Part shown: piece after piece, positions 8,921-17,043 of the stretch
Position numbering within the stretch: the first letter of the stretch is position 1
Layout: each line of letters begins with the position of its first letter
Assembly (NCBI GenBank): GCA_964472305.1
Contig: CAYYJR010000001.1
Coordinates: 310,001 to 374,000, forward strand
Origin: CAYYJR01 sp964472305
Lineage (GTDB): Bacteria; Armatimonadota; Hebobacteria; CAIYQO01
Length of the DNA: 64,000 nucleotides
Direction of reading: 5' to 3'
Translations under genes and position numbers: made by a program
The notes under the pieces: model-generated
The model's database searches: none
What the model was told of the DNA's origin: nothing
Seen by the model: only the letters and a program-made list of their open reading frames with translations

Positions 8921-10603
8921 CTACACCGACGTCTTCTCCGCGTGTATCTTCTCCTTGATGGCGCGCAGACGCTTCATGACGTCGTTCTCACCGCGGCCGA
9001 AGTAGTCGTGCAGGCGGGCGTATTCGGCATATATCTCCTGGTAAACCGCCTGGTTCTCCGGGATCGGCTCGTATTGTTCGTCCTTCACGCGTGCCATCTT
9101 CGCGGCGGCGTCCTGAATAGTGGCATAGCCGCCTGCGGCGGCGCCGGCGGCGACGGCGGCGTGCATGGCGGAACCCACCGCGCAGGTCTGCTCGGAGGCG
9201 GCGATGCGCATCGGGCGGCCCGTCACGTCGGCGTAAATCTGCATCAGCAGCGCGTTCTTTTGTGCCAGCCCGCCACAGCCGTAGATTTCCTCCACCGGCA
9301 CGCCGTATTGCTCGAAGGTGTTGACGATCATCGCGGTGCCGCAGGCGGTCGCCTCGATGAGCGCGCGGTAAATCTCTTCCGGCTTGGTGGTCAGCGTGGC
9401 GCCGATCAGCATGCCCGACAGCGCGGTATCCACCAGCACCGACCGGTTGCCATTCCACCAATCGAGCGCCAGCACGCCGCTCTCGCCCGGCTTCAGCGCC
9501 GCGGCTTTCTCGGTGAGTAATTGATGGACGCTGATGCCGCGCGATGTTGCTTCGTCCTCATACGAGGCTGGCACGCAGTTATCCACGAACCAGGCGAAGA
9601 TGTCGCCCACCGCGCTCTGTCCGGCTTCGAAGCCGAACAGTCCGGGCAGGATGCCGTCCTCTACCACGCCGCACATTCCGGGCACGATCTTGCTCTCGGT
9701 GCCGCACACCATGTGGCAGATGGAGGTGCCCATGATCATCACCATTTTGCCCGGTCCCGTCACCGTGCAGGCGGGCACCGCCACGTGGGCATCCACGTTG
9801 GCGACGGCGATGGCGATGCCGGGCTTCAGGTTCAACCGCGCCGCCCACTCGGGTTGCAGTACGCCCGCCTTCGCCCCGAGTGGATAGATATCCTTCGACA
9901 GCTTCTCGTCGACGAAGTTCTCAAAGCCGGGATGCAGCGATTTCAGGAACGCCTTGCCGGGATAACCGTCCGCCTTGCTCCAGATGGCCTTGTAGCCGGC
10001 GGTGCAGGAGTTGCGCCGCTCATTGCCGGTCAACTGCCAGATCACCCAATCGGCGGCTTCCAGCATGCGGTCGGCGGACTCGTAGACGTCGGGCGCTTCG
10101 TCGAGAATTTGCAGCGCCTTGGCGAACATCCACTCGGAAGAGATTTTGCCGCCGTACCGCGCCAGCCACGGCTCATGGTGCTCAGCCGCGAGCTGGTTAA
10201 TGCGGTTGGCCTCCGGCTGGCCGGCGTGATGCTTCCACAGCTTTACCCAGGCGTGTGGATTACTGCTCCATTCATCGAGGAAACAGAGCGGTGTGCCGTC
10301 GATGGTGGTGGGCAGCATTGTGCAGGCGGTGAAGTCAATGGCCAGGCCGATGACGTCGTCCGCGCGAATGCCGGCGGCCCGCACCGCGGCGGGGATGGTC
10401 TCCTCCAGCCCGCGCAGGTAGTCAGCGGGATCCTGCAACGCCCAGTCCGGACCCAGCGGGGTGCCGTCGGGCAGCATCACGTCCATGGCGCCGTTGATGT
10501 ATTCGTATACAGCCGACGCCACTTCGCGCCCATCCGCTACGTCGACCACTACCGCGCGCGATGAAAGCGTGCCAAAATCAATGCCGATGGTATATTTGGG
10601 CAT
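8921..10603 (-). CDS. araB: Ribulokinase (FGGY family carbohydrate kinase)
   Basis: 560 residues from the ATG at 10603, chosen because GGAGG lies 7 nt upstream; an earlier in-frame start at 10681 has no such site. The FGGY fold is clear: MPKYTIGIDFGTLSSRAVVVD (phosphate loop), GLAIDFTACTMLPTTIDGTP with ribulokinase-type wording, and VEEIYGCGGLAQKNALLMQIYADVTGRPM near the C-terminus (ATP site). The length and WALQDPADYLRGLE match ribulokinase, which phosphorylates L-ribulose with ATP in L-arabinose catabolism. No isomerase or epimerase is adjacent; isomerase-like genes lie 26 kb away (36.4-39.3 kb). Confidence 0.88.
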   Translation of the reverse strand: MPKYTIGIDFGTLSSRAVVVDVADGREVASAVYEYINGAMDVMLPDGTPLGPDWALQDPADYLRGLEETIPAAVRAAGIRADDVIGLAIDFTACTMLPTTIDGTPLCFLDEWSSNPHAWVKLWKHHAGQPEANRINQLAAEHHEPWLARYGGKISSEWMFAKALQILDEAPDVYESADRMLEAADWVIWQLTGNERRNSCTAGYKAIWSKADGYPGKAFLKSLHPGFENFVDEKLSKDIYPLGAKAGVLQPEWAARLNLKPGIAIAVANVDAHVAVPACTVTGPGKMVMIMGTSICHMVCGTESKIVPGMCGVVEDGILPGLFGFEAGQSAVGDIFAWFVDNCVPASYEDEATSRGISVHQLLTEKAAALKPGESGVLALDWWNGNRSVLVDTALSGMLIGATLTTKPEEIYRALIEATACGTAMIVNTFEQYGVPVEEIYGCGGLAQKNALLMQIYADVTGRPMRIAASEQTCAVGSAMHAAVAAGAAAGGYATIQDAAAKMARVKDEQYEPIPENQAVYQEIYAEYARLHDYFGRGENDVMKRLRAIKEKIHAEKTSV

Positions 10604-10697
10604 GCTGTGCCTCCAGATGATGATTTGCGAGTTTGACTCCTGCTCGGGGAGTAACTGGTATTGCTGTAATTCCCGCTCCATGTGCAGATTCCTGCCG

Positions 10698-11753
10698 CTA
10701 CTTCGTATATACGCACACCACCTGGCCGCCGCCGTCCGTCACGGACGCGGTGTCGGGCAGATTACGCTGCACGAGGATGCCTTTCGCGGCGGGAGTGACG
10801 GGTGGCCGTGCTTCCATCCAATTCACCATACGGTTGGTCAGTGTGGTCCAGATCGCCATCGCGTCGCCATACGTGCAGAACAGGCTCGGTTGCGCTCCCT
10901 GCTGGCTGTTGGCCTGAAAATACATCAGGTCGCGCTTATCCGGCGAATGGCCCAGGCCGAAGGCATGACCCAGTTCATGCATGAGGGTTTTGTCCAGGTC
11001 GATAAATGTCATCGGCAACTTGGAAATAGGATCCTGCGTGGCGACGTATACCTCGAAGTGCGGGTCGCTGCCGCTCGTGATGAGTTTGGTCAGTCCGATG
11101 ATATTTTTCAGACTGCCGTAGGTGATGCCGTCCACTAACAGCACCTTGATGCGTGCGTTAGTCACCGAGACGCCGCTGACGATCGCCACGCGCGGGTCGG
11201 CTTGCGCCCAGAGCCGGATGACACGCTCGCTTTCCTGTGATAAGGCAAAACCGGCGGGCGGCGTCGAGTTCGTCTGATAGGACAGCGGCACGGGATAGTG
11301 GCTGCTGCCCAGTTGCGAGTTGGCATCGAAGGGGGCGGTGGATGAATCGTACAGATAGAAATAGTTGGCGGTATTGACGTAAAACGGTTGCGTGGCATTG
11401 ATCCCGCGCATGGGCTGGGGTGGAATGTGAATCACCGCAACGGTGGTGCCGGCGGTGGTACGTCCACCATCGCCGCTCACTGTGATGGTGTAGGCGGTGG
11501 TGACGTCCGGGGTGACCACGACCGACCCGGATGGCGCCATCGCCTCGAAGTTTGAGCTCACCACGCGGGTGGCATTGGTCGATGACCAATGCAACGTTGA
11601 CGATTCGCCGGCATTGATCGCGACGGGATAAGCGGTCAGGGTAATGTTGGTCGTTGACGCGTGCTGCTGGCTGCATCCCGCGCACAGCAGGAGCAACAGC
11701 CACAACAACGTCACGCTGCAGAAACGCGCAACGATGATGACTTTAGATGTCAT
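10698..11753 (-). CDS. Metzincin-type zinc protease, lipoprotein
   Basis: 351 residues from the ATG at 11753. The N-terminus is a lipoprotein signal: hydrophobic LLWLLLLLCAGCSQQ with a lipobox ending in Cys. Residues ~30-115 form an Ig-like beta domain (SSTLHWSSTNATRVVSS, TTAYTITVSGDGGRTTAGT). The catalytic part has HELGHAFGLGH at residues 259-269, the HExxHxxGxxH zinc site, followed by LMYF as Met-turn, as in matrixin-like (M10) enzymes. It is probably anchored outside the cell and cleaves proteins or peptidoglycan peptides there. No ribosome site is evident at this start. The next gene is divergent. Confidence 0.8.
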   Translation of the reverse strand: MTSKVIIVARFCSVTLLWLLLLLCAGCSQQHASTTNITLTAYPVAINAGESSTLHWSSTNATRVVSSNFEAMAPSGSVVVTPDVTTAYTITVSGDGGRTTAGTTVAVIHIPPQPMRGINATQPFYVNTANYFYLYDSSTAPFDANSQLGSSHYPVPLSYQTNSTPPAGFALSQESERVIRLWAQADPRVAIVSGVSVTNARIKVLLVDGITYGSLKNIIGLTKLITSGSDPHFEVYVATQDPISKLPMTFIDLDKTLMHELGHAFGLGHSPDKRDLMYFQANSQQGAQPSLFCTYGDAMAIWTTLTNRMVNWMEARPPVTPAAKGILVQRNLPDTASVTDGGGQVVCVYTK

Positions 11754-11892
11754 ATGCGGATCGTTCGCCGTCGTGGAAGAAAAGTCCTTGTCGCGCACCT
11801 TGCGGACATTGTGTGGTATTCCTTCTAATACACGACGCGAGTGGACGGGTATCCTGCAAGCGCGCGTCCGCGGGACGCGGCAGGAGGTGACG

Positions 11893-12294
11893 ATGACCTA
11901 TCACGAGTTGCTCGCGCAGGTGCGGCGCGTGTCGGGAGTGGATACGGAGGCAGAGGCCGAGTGGGTGACGTCGGTGGTGTTCCAGACGCTGCGGGATCGC
12001 ATCACGCCGCACGAAGCGGATGACGTGTGGGCGCAGTTACCGAAATCATGGCGCGCGTTGTGGGAATCCGGCGACTGGCGGGAACGGGTAACCGCCCGCC
12101 TGCGCGGCATGGATAGCCTGGACCGCGATGAATTCCTCGCACAGGTGCAGACGAAAATTCGTCCGGATATCTCTGCCGAGGAAGCCGTGCGCACGGTGTT
12201 CCACGCGTTGAAACGCCAGATCTCTCCGGGTGAGGCTAACGATGTCTCCGCGCAATTGCCCGGCGACTTGCGCACGCTGTGGCAGGCGGCGTAA
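11893..12294 (+). CDS. DUF2267 family protein
   Basis: 133 residues; AGGAGGTGACG precedes the ATG at 11893, which argues against a longer frame opening at 11644. The protein consists of two copies of a ~60-residue unit: TYHELLAQVRRVSG...AEWVTSVVFQTLRDRITPHEADDVWAQLP and DEFLAQVQTKI...AEEAVRTVFHALKRQISPGEANDVSAQLP. This is the DUF2267 repeat, whose function is unknown. The charged helical content suggests a small soluble cytoplasmic protein. It converges with glgC across a strong hairpin. Confidence 0.85.
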   Translation: MTYHELLAQVRRVSGVDTEAEAEWVTSVVFQTLRDRITPHEADDVWAQLPKSWRALWESGDWRERVTARLRGMDSLDRDEFLAQVQTKIRPDISAEEAVRTVFHALKRQISPGEANDVSAQLPGDLRTLWQAA

Positions 12295-12318
12295 CCGGCG
12301 AGTCGGTCAGATCGGGCA

Positions 12319-12347
12319 TGCCGACCACCGCAGGACGGTGGTCGGCA
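12319..12347. terminator. Strong hairpin between convergent genes
   Basis: A perfect 12-bp stem, TGCCGACCACCG (12319-12330) and CGGTGGTCGGCA (12336-12347), has a 5-nt loop CAGGA. It lies between the 3' ends of the DUF2267 gene and glgC. No T-tract follows in either direction, so it may stop transcription weakly from both sides or protect 3' ends. Confidence 0.5.
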
Positions 12348-12403
12348 GGTATCCGACGCTGCTGATCGGTGCCATCCGGCGCAGAACCGATTGGCGATAG
12401 ATG

Positions 12404-13687
12404 CTAAATCCGCCGGCCGTCGGGCACCACGGCATTCTTCGGGATAATCACCACGCCGTCGCGCACATAATAACAATCGCCATCCTCGTTCGGTTTGTTT
12501 AGATGCGAGTTGATGATGACGCCGTCGCCGATGCGCGCGTTTTTATCGATGATCGCGCGGGTGACCTGGCAGTGCGCGCCCACGCCGCGCATGGGCAGGC
12601 CCGCGTTCTCCTCCTGTTGTTCGGGTGTCTCGTAACTATCCTGACCCATCATGATGGTGTCTTTCAGTACGCTACCGGAATTGATCATGCTGCGAATGCC
12701 GATCACGGAGTGCTCGATCACCGCCTCGTTGATGATGCAGCCTTCACTGATCAGCGACTGCGTTAATTCACTGCCGGATGAGATGCGGGTATTGGGCAGG
12801 AAACGCGGATGGGTGTAGATAGGGCGTCCCGGCTCGTAAAAGTCGAATTTCGGCTCCGGTGTCGTGAGGTCGAGATTTGCCTCGTAGAAGGAGTGAATGG
12901 TCCCGACGTCTTCCCAATAGCCGGTGAAGGGGTGCACGAAGGCACGCATGTGCTGGATACACCAGGGAATGACGTTCTTGCCGAAGTCGGTCATTTCGTT
13001 ATTCAGTGCCAGTTCCAGCCGGGTGCGGTTGAAGAGGTAGATGCCCATGGAGGTCAACACCACCGGGCCTTCCGCCTTCACCCCCAGCGGGGCCAGGTCC
13101 TCGCCCTGAATGGTCAGGCTGCGCATGGTGGCGCGGTCGGGCTTTTCCACGAAGTCGACAATGCGGAAATGGCGATCGATCTTCAGCACACCCAGCCCTT
13201 CTGCTTTATCCGGACGCTTGGGGGTGGCGGCCAGCGTCACCTCGGCGTGCATGTCCTCATGGGTTTGTAAAATTTCGCGAAAATCCATCCGATACAACTG
13301 GTCGCCGGAAAGCACCAGCACGTGATCCACGTCAGGATCAGTCAGGTGCCACAAATTACGGCGCACGGCATCCGCGGTGCCCTGGTACCAATCGAGCTGC
13401 TTGTCGGTCTGTTCGGCTGCCAGGATTTCGACGAAGCTGTCGGAAAAAATGTCGAACTTGTAGGCATTATGGATATGTCGGTGCAGCGATTGGCTGTTGA
13501 ATTGCGTCAGCACGAAGATTTTTCCGATCTTCGAGGTAATGCAGTTGCTGATGGGCACATCGATGAGACGGTATTTACCAGCCAGCGGGACAGCAGGTTT
13601 CGCGCGGTCTTTCGTCAGTGGAAACAGACGATTCCCTCGGCCTCCGCCGAGAATGAGCGAATAGACTCTGCGTGTATCGATGGGCAT
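12404..13687 (-). CDS. glgC: Glucose-1-phosphate adenylyltransferase
   Basis: 427 residues from the ATG at 13687, with AAAGGAG upstream; the 47 extra codons of the longer open frame look unlike protein. The nucleotidyl-transferase signature is intact: LILGGGRGNRLFPLTKDRAKPAVPLAGKYRLIDVPISNC split over residues ~9-50. SGDQLYRMD is the catalytic region and FVEKPD the second substrate loop. The C-terminal left-handed beta-helix is also visible. It makes ADP-glucose from glucose-1-phosphate and ATP for glycogen synthesis. No glycogen synthase is adjacent. Confidence 0.95.
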   Translation of the reverse strand: MPIDTRRVYSLILGGGRGNRLFPLTKDRAKPAVPLAGKYRLIDVPISNCITSKIGKIFVLTQFNSQSLHRHIHNAYKFDIFSDSFVEILAAEQTDKQLDWYQGTADAVRRNLWHLTDPDVDHVLVLSGDQLYRMDFREILQTHEDMHAEVTLAATPKRPDKAEGLGVLKIDRHFRIVDFVEKPDRATMRSLTIQGEDLAPLGVKAEGPVVLTSMGIYLFNRTRLELALNNEMTDFGKNVIPWCIQHMRAFVHPFTGYWEDVGTIHSFYEANLDLTTPEPKFDFYEPGRPIYTHPRFLPNTRISSGSELTQSLISEGCIINEAVIEHSVIGIRSMINSGSVLKDTIMMGQDSYETPEQQEENAGLPMRGVGAHCQVTRAIIDKNARIGDGVIINSHLNKPNEDGDCYYVRDGVVIIPKNAVVPDGRRI

Positions 13688-13924
13688 AACGACTCCTTTG
13701 ACTGGGACAGCATCCGGTATTCCGCCGATATCGTACCACATAGGCGGAGCAAACCCATGCCTGTCCGGCGATATCTTAACCGCTTTTTGCCATCGGCGCA
13801 ATGTGTCGCGGCTGTGCGGTTCTCGCACCGCTGTTGCGTGGTTTCGCAGGTATCGCCGTGGAGTCGCGCGGCGATACTATCCACGGGAACGTGTCGGGAG
13901 TATACCCGACAAAGGAGGTGCGTC

Positions 13925-14467
13925 GTGGGCAATCCTTTTCATTCGCCCCGTAAACCGACGGTGATCGATCAGCAACAGGTTGGCGCGCAGGCGGATCTCA
14001 CCTGGCTGTTTCCCGACCGGCAGTTTCAGTCGCACCTGGAAGTGCCGGGGCCGGCGATCTGCGACCGCTGTCATGCCTATCTGGAGACCGATCACTGGTT
14101 GTACAACGAACGGCGTCATCTGGAGTTGAAGGCGCAAGCGGACACCCATGTCACCCTGTGCCCGGGGTGCATGCGGGTTGAGCGCCGTCTGTATGAGGGT
14201 GAGGTGACGATTCGCCATCGATGGGACGCGGTCGCCAAGGACGAGGTGCTCCACCTGATACATAATGAGGAAGCCCGTCTGCGCGCAACGAATCCCAGCG
14301 CTCGTATCGCGATGATCGAGGACCGGGGCGACGAACTCTACGTGCTGACGACCACGCAGTTTCTCGCCGCGCGCATCGGCAAGGAGCTGTACAAGGCTTA
14401 TCGCGGCGTACTGCAGGTGACGCCGCTCCCGCGCGAGCGCTTTACGCGGGTGCGCTGGGAACGTTAA
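13925..14467 (+). CDS. Zinc-binding BCAM0308/NMD3-like protein
   Basis: 180 residues from a GTG at 13925 that sits behind AAAGGAGGTGCGTC; the longer frame from 13322 overlaps glgC and is not credible. Two CxxC pairs (C46/C49 in AICDRCHAYLE and C79/C82 in LCPGCMRVERR) form a zinc ribbon like the N-terminus of archaeal and eukaryotic NMD3. The rest (EDRGDELYVLTTTQFLAARIGKELYKAYRGVLQV) matches the BCAM0308-type bacterial family of unknown role, possibly nucleic acid or ribosome related (inference). It is divergent from glgC. Confidence 0.6.
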   Translation: MGNPFHSPRKPTVIDQQQVGAQADLTWLFPDRQFQSHLEVPGPAICDRCHAYLETDHWLYNERRHLELKAQADTHVTLCPGCMRVERRLYEGEVTIRHRWDAVAKDEVLHLIHNEEARLRATNPSARIAMIEDRGDELYVLTTTQFLAARIGKELYKAYRGVLQVTPLPRERFTRVRWER

Positions 14468-14603
14468 CATTGGAGCAGCGAGGAGATCGCGTGCGGTGCG
14501 CTGTCGCGCGCATACATCATTGTCATGCGTCCGCGACAAAAAAATGCGCCGAATACGCTTCCCCCTACTGGTATTCCTGCCGCTTGCTCGCTAGACTAGG
14601 GGT

Positions 14604-15173
14604 ATGAATCACGGGCAGGCATCAATCCAATCTCTGCTGGGCGGGTTGTTGAAAGACCGCCGCATGCTGGCCGGCATGCGGCGGGTGATGGTCATGTCGC
14701 TGTGGGAGCAGGTGGTGGGCGGATTGATCGCGCAGAAATCATGGCCGGAAAAGATGGCGGAAGGCATTCTGACCGTCGGCGTCACCTCGCACACCTGGGC
14801 TGAAGAACTGCACCTGCTGAAACCGAAAATCCTCGCGCGCTATCGTCAACTGTTGGGCCGCGCTATCCTGAAAGATGTCGTATTTCGCGTGGCGCGCCGC
14901 CGAGCGCGCAAAGAAATCCCGACGGACTCACCATATGCGCTGCATCCGCACGCGGATGAACACCGTCCTCTCGTGCCAGTGCCGGTGCAGGTGTTCGACG
15001 GCGTCACCAACCCTGAAGTTCGCGAGTTGCTCGGTCCCGCCTTCGCCCGGCTGCGTGCCGAACGCGAGCGTAAACGCGAACACGGCTGGGGACGCTGCGC
15101 GAGCTGCCACCGGGTGTTCAACGGCGCCGCCTGTCCCAACTGCGGTGGACGGGCGGAGGCGAGTGACAGGTAA
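14604..15173 (+). CDS. DUF721 (DciA-like) protein with C-terminal zinc ribbon
   Basis: 189 residues. Residues ~5-95 carry the DUF721 fold: LWEQVVGGLIAQKSWPEKMAEGILTVGVTSHTWAEELHLLKPKIL, with the typical WEQVVG, HTWAEEL pattern. Proteins of this family (DciA) load the replicative helicase in bacteria lacking DnaC; that role here is inference. The C-terminus adds a four-cysteine zinc ribbon (C165, C168, C177, C180 in CASCHRVFNGAACPNCG), as in other long DUF721 proteins. The ATG follows TAGGGGT very closely and a TAGACT lies 6 nt upstream, so the start could also be leaderless. Confidence 0.75.
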   Translation: MNHGQASIQSLLGGLLKDRRMLAGMRRVMVMSLWEQVVGGLIAQKSWPEKMAEGILTVGVTSHTWAEELHLLKPKILARYRQLLGRAILKDVVFRVARRRARKEIPTDSPYALHPHADEHRPLVPVPVQVFDGVTNPEVRELLGPAFARLRAERERKREHGWGRCASCHRVFNGAACPNCGGRAEASDR

Positions 15174-15273
15174 CAAGCGGCGAGTGATCGGCAATGCGGT
15201 GGTGCCGCTATGGATATTCCCCCTGCGCCATCCGACTATGGCGAACGAGCCTGTCCTGCTCATCCACCAGACC

Positions 15274-15756
15274 TTATTCTTCGTTTGTCGTTGCTGCCGG
15301 CAACTCCAGACCCATCACCGCGGCGTCTTCGCCGTTGTCCGGGTAATAGTCGCGGCGGTAGCCGATGATGACGAAGCCCAAATCATGGTAGAGGTGCTGC
15401 GCGGCCGTGTTGTGCACGCGAACTTCCAGTGTGACCTGTTCAACGCGGCGCCGGCGTGCTTCCGCCAGCAACGCTTCCATCAGCCGCCGGCCTACGCCGT
15501 GCCGGCGAAAGTCGGGATGCACGGCGAGTGTGACAATATGCGCTTCGTCACCAATCGTCCACATGCCGCCGAAGCCGATGACACGGTCGTGGTGGCGCGC
15601 TACCAGGTAAAAAGCGGTGGGGTTCTGCGCCTCGCGATAATAGGCGCTCTTGTCCCAAGGGGTGGGAAAGCAGAGCACCTCCAGCGTATGCACCTGTGGT
15701 ACGTCGCCGAGAGTCATCCCCTCGATGTCGATGACATCAGCGCGATCCGGCATCAT
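15274..15756 (-). CDS. rimI: Ribosomal protein S18-alanine N-acetyltransferase
   Basis: 160 residues from the ATG at 15756, which has TGAGGA 5 nt upstream; the GTG at 15777 is less likely. The GNAT fold is clear: MTLGDVPQVHTLEVLCFPTPW, then VTLAVHPDFRRHGVGRRLMEALL (acetyl-CoA loop RRHGVG) and VEQVTLEVRVHNTAAQHLYHDLGF, the RimI signature. It acetylates the N-terminal alanine of S18 and perhaps other proteins. It is the third gene of tsaE-tsaB-rimI, an arrangement common in bacteria. Confidence 0.92.
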   Translation of the reverse strand: MMPDRADVIDIEGMTLGDVPQVHTLEVLCFPTPWDKSAYYREAQNPTAFYLVARHHDRVIGFGGMWTIGDEAHIVTLAVHPDFRRHGVGRRLMEALLAEARRRRVEQVTLEVRVHNTAAQHLYHDLGFVIIGYRRDYYPDNGEDAAVMGLELPAATTNEE

Positions 15757-15763
15757 GCGGTCC

Positions 15764-16429
15764 TCACTCGGCGGCACTGCGCAGATATAACGGCGCCAGC
15801 GTCATCGGATCATCCGCCTCACCGCACTCCAGGCGTATGCGCGCTAGCGCGGCCAGTGCGTGCGGGGTGACCAGGGCGCGCATCGCGGCGGCTCCCGGCA
15901 CGTGAAAGGCCGCCGGCAGCCCATCCACCTGGCCGATCAGCAGCGTGCGCTGCCCCACCGCTGCCTGCACGCGCACTAATTCGGCAAACGGCTCCGCGGA
16001 GAGGAGCAGATCGGGTGTGCGGCGATGCAACTGCCCCTGCTCGCCATGGAACAGCGCCAGGTATGCCTGCTGGCGACGCGCATTGATCATCGGCGCCAGC
16101 AGTACGTCGCCCAGTTCGCGGAAGGGATAGGCGATCGCCTCCAGCGTGGAGATGCCGACCAGCGGGATGCGCAGTTCATGCGCCAGCATCTTCGCCGCCG
16201 CCAGCCCGATGCGCACTCCGGTGAATGAGCCCGGTCCGCGTGCCACCGCCACCGCCGTCAGGCTGCCGATGGTCAGATCGCACTCATCCAGCAACCAGCT
16301 CAGCCGCGACAGCAGCCGCTTCGCCAGCGTGTAGCGACTGGGGAATGCCGCTTCCGCCAGCACGCTGCCGTCGCGCACCAGTCCCAGCGTGCTGGTCTCG
16401 GTACAGGTTTCGATGGTGAAAATAAGCAT
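15764..16429 (-). CDS. tsaB: tRNA threonylcarbamoyladenosine biosynthesis protein TsaB
   Basis: 221 residues. The N-terminus MLIFTIETCTETSTLGLVRDG and the segment VAVARGPGSFTGVRIGLAAAK are the TsaB (YeaZ) hallmark. TsaB forms the scaffold for TsaD and TsaE in adding threonylcarbamoyl to A37 of ANN-decoding tRNAs. It starts 9 bases after the tsaE stop and ends just before rimI, so the three genes form one operon. TsaD is not in the window. Confidence 0.95.
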   Translation of the reverse strand: MLIFTIETCTETSTLGLVRDGSVLAEAAFPSRYTLAKRLLSRLSWLLDECDLTIGSLTAVAVARGPGSFTGVRIGLAAAKMLAHELRIPLVGISTLEAIAYPFRELGDVLLAPMINARRQQAYLALFHGEQGQLHRRTPDLLLSAEPFAELVRVQAAVGQRTLLIGQVDGLPAAFHVPGAAAMRALVTPHALAALARIRLECGEADDPMTLAPLYLRSAAE

Positions 16430-16438
16430 AGACTCGTC

Positions 16439-16900
16439 TTATTCCGCTTTCGCCAGGCGTTCCAGCCAGGCCGCACCCGCCGGGCCGCGCGGGCGCAGGG
16501 TGATCCGGCGTACGTCGTTTACTTCTGAAATGATGAGTTCGACATCCACGCCATCCGAAAAATAATCCGCAGGCAGGCGCTCACCCCATTCCACCACCGT
16601 TACGCCTTCGTCCTCCAGATAATCCTCCAGTCCAAGTTCCATCGCGGCCGGCGTCTCCAGCCGATACAGATCGGCATGATACAGCGGCAACCGCCCATGG
16701 GGATATTCGTGAATCAGGGCGAAGCTGGGCGAGGAGACTTGCTCGCGACATCCTAATCCGGCGGCAATGCCTTTGGTCATCTCGGTTTTTCCCGCACCCA
16801 GTTGACCGTGCAGCCACAGCACGTCGCCCGCATGGGCGGTGCGCCCCAACGCGCTTCCCAGCGCGCGCGTTTCCTCCGCATTATTAACCAGTCGCTGCAT
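16439..16900 (-). CDS. tsaE: tRNA threonylcarbamoyladenosine biosynthesis ATPase TsaE
   Basis: 153 residues with a Walker A loop (GQLGAGKTE, residues 32-40) and YPLGLEDY-like family wording (LYRLETPAAMELGLEDYLEDEGVTVVEWGERLP). The Walker-B-like region is LYHADLYRLE. TsaE hydrolyses ATP to regenerate the TsaBD complex. First gene of the tsaE-tsaB-rimI operon. AAAAGG lies right next to the ATG and an AATAAT box is 7 nt upstream, so a very short or absent leader is possible. Divergent from cinA. Confidence 0.93.
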   Translation of the reverse strand: MQRLVNNAEETRALGSALGRTAHAGDVLWLHGQLGAGKTEMTKGIAAGLGCREQVSSPSFALIHEYPHGRLPLYHADLYRLETPAAMELGLEDYLEDEGVTVVEWGERLPADYFSDGVDVELIISEVNDVRRITLRPRGPAGAAWLERLAKAE

Positions 16901-17043
16901 GCCTTTTATTATTCCCGTTGCGCGGACGGTTTCCTTTTCCGTGTGACGCGGTACACACCATCTGCCAGGAGGGGTTTCGGCTTACGAGGCGGAATTGATG
17001 GAGGAGCGGTCGGGAACGACCCGTGATGGGGATTGGGGAGCAT

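Noticed and set aside
15756..15777. GTG start of rimI at 15777
   Set aside because: The ATG at 15756 has a ribosome site at good spacing and avoids overlap with tsaB.
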